DNA from: Podocnemis expansa
Lineage: Eukaryota > Chordata > Testudines > Podocnemididae
DNA: 64,000 nucleotides
NCBI GenBank assembly: GCA_007922195.1
Contig: ML682002.1
Location: 930,001-994,000, forward strand
Direction: 5' to 3'
Shown: positions 56,034-64,000 of the stretch, piece after piece
How the letters are laid out: each line of letters begins with the position of its first letter
Position numbering within the stretch: the first letter of the stretch is position 1
The notes under the pieces: generated by a model
What the model saw: the letters and a program-made list of their open reading frames with translations, nothing else
Told to the model about the DNA's origin: nothing
Databases searched by the model: none
Program-made: the position numbers and the translations under genes

Positions 56034-57035
56034 TTTGAACTTGAAAACACAGCAAGTGGCACCAGCTCTGTCTACGATATATACATGGTGGGGATTGGAT
56101 ACGTTACTGTGCAGGAAAGGGTTAATTATTTTTAGTGAGCTGAGCTTCCACTTCAAATCTGCACACGTCAGTAATGTCTTGCAAAATAGCTGAAGAAGCC
56201 TACTTTTCTTTCTTTTTTTTTTTTTTTTGAACACACACACTTATATATGCACAAAGCAAAGCTTGTGAACCAACACAAGACTTTCTCAGACCATAGCCGA
56301 CATCTGAAGAGCTCTGGAAAGGAGCCCTAAACCACACAGTTTCCCATCTCCAACATATCTGAAATCCCATCAGATCTGAGAAGTTACTTTTTGACCTTGG
56401 GAAAAAAAAGGGGGGGGTTTGGAGGAGAAGAGGAGGAAGTACAGTGAAAATAGGAGACCTTCTTAACGTCACGCAGTGGAAAGGGAACTACCCTGCCTGT
56501 TCTGAATCTGCCAGCGACTGAGGTCATGTGGAAGTGTTTAAGATTTAAGTCCCCCTAAGGGACTCGTTTCAACATTCCTATCTTTTCTGAGAATGCCCTT
56601 ACATTTAGGCTTTAGGCTCCTTTCCCCCTTCTCTATAAGAGCTACTTTACTGATGTGGTTAATTAAGTGTTTTGAAATTCAAATTCTCAGCATAGTCCAG
56701 GGTGGTCTCCCCATGTCAGCTCCCATTATGACTGTAATTGTACTATGTGCATCTGAAATGGCACACAGCACTCCAGTTCGTAGGGCAGGAGACTCACCTC
56801 TCTACCTGATGGTGTCTTCACAAAAATGAGGCGTTTAATACCATCTTAACCATTATTGTTTATGTCTCACTGGATCTTTAGGAATAGATTAATGGAGACT
56901 ATGACTCCCAGCCAACGTGACCCTGTCACATGGCCAATGTGACTTAGAAGGGAAAGCAAAAAATCAACTGAAGATTTTATTTTTTAACTAACATTGTGCT
57001 ATTTCCTTTAATGCTCTGCAGAAGTGCAGACGATG
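56034..57035. other. No gene recognised; poly-T with short CA repeat
   Basis: Poly-T at 56213-56228 is followed by a short ACACACAC run (56230-56240). No gene or repeat recognised in the rest. Confidence 0.4.
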
Positions 57036-58420
57036 AGACATAGGAACAGCCATACACAGGCAGACCAATGGTCCATTTGACCAGGATCCTATTTTTGACA
57101 GTGTTTCAGAGGGAATGAACAGAACAGGGCCATTATTAAGTCATCCATCCCCTGTTGTCCAAATCTCACAGTCAGAGGTTAAAGGACACCCAAATCACGG
57201 GGTTGCCTCACTATCCATTTTGGCTCATAGCCATTGATGGAATGATCCTCCATAAATTTTTTTAAAAATCTGGTTATAATTGAGGCCTTTACAATATCCT
57301 CAACAAGTTATACAGGTTCCCTATACATTGTGTGAAGTAGTATTTCCTTTCGCTTTAAACCTGCTGCATACTAATTTCATCAAGTGACACCCAGTTTGTG
57401 TGTCACTTGAAAAGTTACCTAATACTTCCCTGTTCACTTTCTCCACACTACTCACGACTTAAGATGTCGATCATATTCCCCTTCAGTCATCTCTATTCTG
57501 AGATGCACAATCCCAGACTTTTTAATCTCTCCCCAACGCTAATATGTCATTCTCCAGATGGGGAACCAGAACTGCATGCTTTATTCAAGATGTGGGCATA
57601 CCAGGGATTTATATAGCAGCATTATGATATTTTCTACCTTATTGTCTATCACTTTCCTGAGGGTTCCTTTTAAAATTGTTAGGTTTTTTTTTTTTTTGGT
57701 CTGTGGCTGCACATTGAGCAGATGTTTTCAGAGAACCCTGCATGACGACTCCAAGATCTCTTTCTTGAGTGGTAACAGTTAATTTAGATCCCATCATTTT
57801 GCATGTATAGTTGGGACTGCATTTTCCAATGAGCATTACTTTGCATTTATCAGCACTGAATTTCATCTGCCATGTTGCTGCCCAACCACCCAGTTTAATG
57901 AGCTCCCTTTGTAATTCTTCATAGTCAGCTTTGGACTTAACTATCTTGAGTAGTTTTACATTGTCTGCTAACTTTCCCATCTCAATGCTGACTCCAGGAG
58001 AGGACCTTCCTTCTTATCTCATGCCTACTTATTCCACTTAAGAGCCTCTGCTGAGGGACCGTGCCAAAGGCTGTCTGAAATTCCAGGTTCATTATATCCA
58101 CCCTTATCCAGATGCCTGTTGACACACACAAACAATTCTGATAGACTGAGGCATGTATTTTCCTCTACAACAGCTGTGCTGACTCTTCCTCAGCATGTCA
58201 TGGCTTATCTGCGTGTCTGATAATGCTGTTCTTTACTAGTTTCAATCAGTCTGCCTGGTACCAAAGTAGGGTTCACTGGCCTTTTAATGCCAGTATTGCC
58301 TCTGATGTCTTTTTTAAAATGCTGCTATAGTAGCTACTCTCCATCCAGTACAGAGGCTGATTTAAGCTATAGATTACATACCAGATTTTCCATACAAGCT
58401 CAGGACTCCAGCATTGTGTA
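57036..58420 (-). mobile_element. CR1 LINE 3' half, antisense, with internal deletion
   Basis: The 3' end GACATAGGAACAGCCATACA, then CAGAGGGAATGAACAGAACA, runs on through the reverse transcriptase. Near 57997 the sequence jumps from TCAATGCTGACTCC to AGGAGAGGACCTTCC, skipping a segment kept in the 33-kb copy. The match fades at about 58420. Confidence 0.85.
57639..57980 (-). pseudogene. CR1 reverse-transcriptase C-terminal fragment
   Basis: The frame begins MGKLADNVKLLKIVKSKADY and later reads WAATWQMKFSADKCKVMLIG, then TTQERDLGVVM. The FADDTKL catalytic box has become LADNVKL, so the second catalytic Asp is lost. W-Q-M-x-F-x-x-D-K-C-x-V is the typical CR1-clade continuation. It is the longest intact CR1 frame here, and it is dead. 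Confidence 0.88.
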
Positions 58421-59254
58421 TGAGAGCCAGGCCATTTCATTTAGGTATCCAAAAGGGAGCAACAATTCTTTCAAAAACCCTAGCCTCTTATTCACTAACA
58501 CATGCTGAGTTTGGAAAGGTCTAGGCTCTCAAAGGGAGCAGTGAGCAATCTGGGATGGGCAGAGCTACAGCCAGTGTGTGTTGAGGTAACATCTGCATCT
58601 ATGTAGTACCTTAAGGTGGCCACTTATGATGTAGGAGCTTTGTCATAATGAAGTGGTTAAAAGATATGCGCTCCACCAACCACTGCTAGAAAGGACAAGA
58701 AACACTCAACTGTGCATCAGAACATGAGCGCTCTCTGTAGGAATGGGATCACGCAAGCCTGAGACAATGACCTTGTTTGGGTAGGTCTTTGTGGTAGAAT
58801 TAACATGGCATGTGGGTTGGCTTCTAGGGCTCTTTGGGCTGCGGTAACCCAAATTGCTCCATAATCCTTTCCCTGGGAACTCGTCTCCCCCTCTGGGCAC
58901 ATGGCGCAATCGTGGGAAAGCACGGAACAGCAGCAAAGTGATTTAGCTTGTGTTCCCACTGCGAAGGGGGTAGGCTACCAACCCGAATGAAAGCAGAACC
59001 CAGGCTGTAGCTCGAATCAGCCAGCTCATCTGGGCTCAAAGTGCCAAACTCAGGTGGGAGGTTGTACGTGTGGAAGAGAGAGGGTTTACAACACCACCTG
59101 GGCTAACGCTAAACCAAAAACACCCTTTCTGCCTTCCTCAGCATCTTGTGCATAGGAGCTGAGTCATGGAAATGGCCTTTTCTCTGGTAAAATGCAAGCT
59201 AGAAGTGTGCAAAATTTTAACTGGTGAGAACAATCAACCTGGCGTATTGTTCCA
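58421..59254. other. No gene recognised
   Basis: Single-copy-looking sequence; short minus-strand frames (58706-59039) without domains. Confidence 0.3.
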
Positions 59255-59425
59255 GTGCCTCGTGACAGTCGATTCTCCATCACTGACCATTTTTAAATAA
59301 AGACTGAACATTTTTTTAAAGAAGATGCGACTTAGGAATTGTTTGGGGACAGTTTTCAGGCCTGTGTTATGCAGCAAGTCAAGCTAGAGGATCACAGGGG
59401 TTCCTTCTGGCCTGGGAACCTATGG
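59255..59425 (+). mobile_element. CR1 LINE 3' end, sense
   Basis: CAGTCGATTCTCCATCACTG, GGCCTGTGTTATGCAGCAAG and GGTTCCTTCTGGCCTGGGAA follow the sense 3' region of the CR1 subfamily whose antisense tails lie at 21.2 and 25.5 kb. Confidence 0.75.
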
Positions 59426-59597
59426 TGCTCTGTTCTTAAGGGTGAGGCTGCTGGATCTGGCTGAGACTAGAGTTCATAACCCCCAGCACCATCAAGCTTG
59501 CCTGACTCAGCTTCAGAGGCTATTATGATGTGTGAATGAATACAGTGGCAGCCACCCAGGCACCTGAAACACACCACAGGGAGACTGTTCAAGTTAC

Positions 59598-59884
59598 AAA
59601 GGTCTGGTCTATACTCTCCCAGAAATCCAGAGGGAATCAATGAGAGTTACGCAAGCTACGCAGCATTACTTAGGTTGACTTCCTAAATTCTCTTCTGCAC
59701 GCTGTCTCTGCTATGCTGTACCAACAGGAACTCCATGGCCACCGATGCAGCGCTACAGTTTTTGGTGGTGGTCTTCCTTAATCGACTTCTGGATCAGTTG
59801 AGTGGATCTTCGCTTCTGCTCAATCCATCTGCGTAAATCGACCTGACGCTGGCAAATTCGCCACTGTCAGTGAAGATGACACCC
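59598..59884. mobile_element. DNA-element-like repeat related to 2.55 kb
   Basis: The left end GGTCTGGTCTATACTCTCCC and the right end GTCAGTGAAGATGACACCC are a weak inverted match. It shares GAGAGTTACGCAAGCTACGC with the 2.55-kb repeat and CGACTTCTGGATCAGTTGAG with the 54.56-kb element. Confidence 0.55.
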
Positions 59885-59937
59885 TAAGGCTCTTTATGGA
59901 ATTACTATATTGTTTCAACTGTACTGGTACACACTTA

Positions 59938-60030
59938 GAATCACAGAAAGTGGAAGAGACCATGAAGGGTCATTGAGTTCAGTCCCCTGCACTCATGGAA
60001 GGACCACGCACCATCCTCGCACTTAGTACA
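59938..60030 (-). mobile_element. CR1 LINE 3' end, antisense
   Basis: AGAATCACAGAAAGTGGAAG, GGGTCATTGAGTTCAGTCCC and CTGCACTCATGGAAGGACCA match the tail of the nested CR1 at 35.41 kb. Confidence 0.72.
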
Positions 60031-61849
60031 GTTAACGCACTACAATGCCCTAGTGTGGCTTCTCCCCTATTAACATGATTGCCAGTAGCATAACTAGTCC
60101 TATATGAGAAGGTGACTAAAACTGCACAAGTTTACAGTGTCTTTCCACCCATATCACTGCCTCCAGGGCTAGGTCAGTCTATTTTGGAAGGGGGGGACGG
60201 ACCACGCCCCTAGTGAAAAGAGATAAATAGATACGAGCGCATTGAGACCAGACCTTAGTGTAATAGAAAGCTTTTCAACAGCAGTGTTTGTAAAATACTG
60301 ATGGGAAGGGTGTTATTTTTGTTACCTAACTAAACATAAATTGCCCAGCCATATTTGCAACTCAAATATTGCAGCAGTGCACTAACACATGACAAGGTAA
60401 AGGTGAAATCAACCAGAAAATGATGGTCTTTCTATGTATGTAGTCCAACCTAAAAGCTATTAGAAATAAAGATCGTCATAGCATAATCTTTCCATGTAAG
60501 GAAAAACAACAAGGAGATCCATGCCCTACCTAATTCAATATGAATGTCCTTGTACACCCAAACAGATCCACTCGCTGGTCTAAGCAATTTCATCTCCATT
60601 TAATGGCTTCTATTCTGGATCTGGTCTTCTCAGGCACTACCCACGATTCACATCTGCAAAGAACAGAAAACAGAGCTATTATTACAGAGGTCCTACATTA
60701 CCTTTTAAACTTTGCAACCCACTTAAGTAGAGTAGTAAACAGATCTCTTACACAGGAGAACCCCAGCAGCAACTTGGTTTTCTGTATATTAAGCATGGAA
60801 ATCCTACTTCCAGGGACACCACCCTTCTTAGGAGAATATTCTCATCAACCTTTTTTTAAAATCAGCCATTGTGACAACTGACACCCAAGACCACTATAAC
60901 TGGAAAAGACTGGGGAAAGCGGATACCTTGACTAACATCTTTAAGTGACAATTTGCCTTGTCTACCCCTCAGACATACATTAAAATACACCTTCTTACTA
61001 GCGTAAACATGACCTATAGGTATGTGCAGCAACCAGCACAACAGGCATGGATCTCCATTGGGGCTGTTAGGTACTAGTGTGATATAAAGCTCTTTCCTAG
61101 CACTTTTAGCACAAACCTCAGGAAAGAATTGCATCACCCTCATTTCAGAGAGCAACTCCTCTGATTATCCAGCTGTCAGAGCTATTACATCCCATCTGTA
61201 TTTGTTAGCATCCCATCTGTATTTGTTAGCACGCCTTCCTCACTTACCGGATGTGCAGCAGCTTTTCAGTGAAGTTTTACTTATGCACATATTCAATTCG
61301 CAGTTCCTACAGCCACCCAGGAAGCTTAGAGCTCTCAAAGACACATCCCCGCCTCCCTCCAAAGTAAAGATTTGAAAAAACTGCCATCCCACGAGGCAGA
61401 TGTAAATCACCAGTGACTGAAGTAAGTGGGGGAAGCTGCCCCATTTCTTCTCCATTCCCCTTACAGTTCAAGTTGCTTTAACCATTGCTAGACATAGCAG
61501 GTAAGCCATGATTCATCAAAGCGCTTAAACATGGGAGTGTCTTGGTGAACCTACATGAAGTATAGCCCCAGGTATCACTGTATCACAGAATGCAACAGTG
61601 CATTTAACCCTCCAATACCCCCACCCGGACAAGCATGTACTATTATATCCCCGTTTTGCAGACACTAAATAAAAGACCCACTGGAGCCGATACTCCGAGA
61701 CACACCAGGGTGACATGTAGCTCTCAGAGCTTGGGCTCCAAACCTGAGCAGAAACACCTACACTACTATTTTTCACCCTACAGCCAAGCCCTGTGAGTCA
61801 GGTTGGTTAACTTAGGCTCTGAAACTCAGTGCTGCGGGTTTTTTGTTTG
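60031..61849. other. No gene recognised
   Basis: Contains a perfect 21-bp tandem duplication (61190-61231, listed separately). A 113-codon plus-strand frame at 60540-60881 and a 97-codon minus-strand frame at 60862-61155 have no recognisable domain. Confidence 0.3.
61190..61231 (+). repeat. Perfect 21-bp tandem duplication
   Basis: The unit TCCCATCTGTATTTGTTAGC plus A occurs twice head to tail without mismatch (61190-61210 and 61211-61231). Perfect identity suggests a recent slippage or end-joining event. Confidence 0.92.
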
Positions 61850-61965
61850 CAGCACATACAGGACATGCCCAAGGCCACCCAGGAAGCCTGCACCAGAGGA
61901 GGGAACTGACACCAGGTTACCTGATTCGACGTTAGCACCCCAGCCACTGGGCAACCTTCTCCTTC
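61850..61965 (-). repeat. SINE fragment, antisense (diverged)
   Basis: ACATGCCCAAGGCCACCCAG, GAGGGAACTGACACCAGGTT and AGCACCCCAGCCACTGGGCA match the reverse of the SINE body and head. A related piece (CCCCGTTTTGCAGACACTAA) lies at about 61649-61668. Confidence 0.55.
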
Positions 61966-63706
61966 TGTAACCAACGGGACTGCCGACAGACTTCATTGAA
62001 TCAAGACCTTTTTATGCACTGAAATGCCACCATGATGAGCATGCAACAAGAACCTTAAGGAAACAGATGCACCGTGAAGGGGTTTGGTGTTCACAGGCCA
62101 TGCGCAGGGAAGTAGGCTCCAAAACCCAAAATCAGATAATTACGGCTCTCTCATACTTGCCCCTTGCTTACACCTTGCCCCATTACTCAGTGAAAACTCT
62201 CCTCTCGCTCAGAAACATGGAGGGGCTGCTGTCCACATCTGGAAAAAGAGCATGTCATGAACACAAGAGGAAAAACTTTTTAGCCTTGACAAAACTCCTG
62301 CCTATCCGCAATGCAGTACTGCAGGGAGACAGGAATTGAGCACCTCTGCCTCTCATCTTCCAAAAGAGTTAGAACCCGTTTCTTCTTCGGCCTCATCTAA
62401 ACCAGAGATGTTGCACCGATTTCTCTGACGTGATTTTAAAACTGGTGTCATTAGACCAGCACAAACCCTAATGCAGGCAAAACTCCACCTGGATTAACTC
62501 TTGCTCCACACCAGTTCAGCTTGCATGGACACAGCTCTTCTTCTAAGGGGCTGGGGGACCATACCCAGGGCTGGCAGGCAGCATCTGGTCCGCCTGAGGT
62601 ATCAGAACGGCCTGCATAATATTTTCATTGTAGAGCCTCTCCACTCTCATTTAAAAAAGGTTTCTAACCTTCATGGCTATGAAAAAAGCCTTCCAAAGTG
62701 ACCACTGAGGAAGCCGCTGTTGCAGTGTTGCCTTTCTGAGCATACAGACACAGCCGAGCTTGGAGGGGTGGCCCTCCTCAATCTGTGATCAATCCCACTG
62801 GAGCATCAACTTAAACGTCACTGCTGTCAACAGTAAAGACTGAACTGCTGATCGTGAAAGGGATGGAGTGGGGAAGGGGATGGAGAAAATAGTGGTAAGG
62901 ACTGCAGGGAAAGAAATGCAGCTGGAATATGACTGGAAGACGGAGAGAAAAGGAAAGGAGGGTGGACAAGGCTGACGCTTTGGAGATTACTCCAGAGGTG
63001 CAGAGTGAGTCACTGGCACCTGTTTGCCATTGAAGAACCCTGGCCTGTGCCCACCGGGGGAAACCTGTCCAAAATTACTGGCTGCTGGCAATAAAATTGC
63101 ATCCCCTCACCCCTCCTAGCTCTAAAAGCCCCATGTGTCCCTCTGCCGGAAGGCAATTTGCACACCTCTGCCTTTAGTCTCCCCAGAGGAGTATTTGGGG
63201 CAGAGCAGAGAACTTGGGGCAAAATCCATGGAGACAGCTCCCAGAGCTGTGGTCTGATTTGGGATGCAGGTCCTTCCCAACGTCCCTCTAAAACCCACTT
63301 GGTCACACTCGAGTGCCCACTCCCTCAATTTCTGGACACTCGCTATACATGCACGCTTGCTGTCTCCATGTGGGCAGTTCCTCCAGTTCACTAGCATCAT
63401 CCCAGAACAACCTTCTCCCTTCTAACCCATGGCACTTATCATGTCTAAAGTAAAACAAGCAGAAGTTTATTGGACAAAGCTTGATAAAGATTCCCATAGA
63501 AGCCAGCATGAGGACTGGAAACATACCGTATGGTCACAGACAAAAGAAAAAATGTAAAATGTCCTCCAGCGCCTGTACTTATTAACAAGTTCCTTTTCGA
63601 TGCAAGAAGGTCTCTCTCACCCAATGGTCAGTCCAGTTAAGAGCTAGGATCCCTTCTCAGGAGACGCTCCCGTCGGCATAGTGTTACCGCCATAAGGAAT
63701 TCCATT
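61966..63706. other. No gene recognised
   Basis: Single-copy-looking; purine-rich 62850-62960. No supported feature. Confidence 0.3.
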
Positions 63707-63830
63707 TCATAGACTATTAGGGCTGGACGTGACCTCAGGAGGTCATCTAGTCCAAATCCCACTAAATCATCCCAGCCAGGGTTTTATCTAATCAGGTCTT
63801 AAAAGTTTCCAGAGATGGAGATTCCACCAC
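63707..63830 (-). mobile_element. CR1 LINE 3' end, antisense
   Basis: TTCATAGACTATTAGGGCTG, GACCTCAGGAGGTCATCTAG, TCCAAATCCCACTAAATCAT and GAGATGGAGATTCCACCACG are the reverse of the CR1 3' end. It has the least decayed CR1 tail in the window by eye. Confidence 0.85.
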
Positions 63831-64000
63831 GCCCTTGTTTCTTCTATTATATGGGTCCAAGTTTTTTGTTGTTTAACAATAGTAACTTCATTTGCCCAAC
63901 ATGGCCCCCTAGTTAAGATCTTTTTCTTGGGCTTTTCTGTACTTTGCAAAAGGCCAAGCCCGACTGTCAACACTTGGTTAGGCTGAAAGTCGTCAACTCT

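Overview
This window looks like gene-poor, repeat-rich nuclear DNA from a sauropsid, most likely a turtle; a crocodilian is the main alternative. The evidence is the repeat mix. There are many decayed CR1 LINEs, including one long copy keeping the ORF1 end. There are about ten copies of a short retroelement tail that resembles the 3' end of Penelope-like elements. There are 15 short hAT-type DNA elements with visible 8-bp target duplications, plus a second DNA-element class with termini near GGTATGTCTACACT and a tRNA-derived SINE. I could support no complete protein-coding gene, rRNA or functional tRNA. The longest open frame (194 codons) runs through a repeat, and no frame resembles a host protein. 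The window is intergenic or lies inside a large intron.

Layout. 1-4.4 kb is mostly unrecognised, with one DNA-element-like stretch near 2.55 kb. 4.4-9.7 kb is densely repetitive: a SINE, six hAT-type elements, and an antisense CR1 end followed by a 1.65-kb sense CR1. 9.7-20 kb is mostly single-copy-looking DNA with scattered SINEs, one Penelope-like tail inside a DNA element (16.0-16.3 kb) and an odd 365-bp element built from AAGTTGACTT units (17.86-18.22 kb). 20-31 kb carries more hAT-type insertions and a CpG-rich patch near 22.8 kb. 32.7-42 kb is dominated by antisense CR1: a roughly 4-kb nearly full-length copy with another CR1 nested in it, then an internal fragment of a related copy. 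42-57 kb is mixed, with five Penelope-like tails, two of them on the minus strand. 57-64 kb has a further antisense CR1 and several CR1 ends.

The elements record one another's history. hAT-type insertions cut CR1 copies, a CR1 end cuts a hAT-type element, CR1 cuts CR1, and Penelope-like tails cut CR1 and a DNA element. Two observations stand out. First, 13 independent hAT target sites nearly all share a central TA, and at two loci different elements entered the same 8-bp site. Second, the Penelope-like tail carries a hammerhead-ribozyme-like core with no stem III and a GC dinucleotide in its place, followed by a conserved inverted repeat.

All family assignments come from reading the sequence and from general knowledge of amniote repeats. 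No database search was run. Ends of old repeats are approximate unless a target duplication fixes them.
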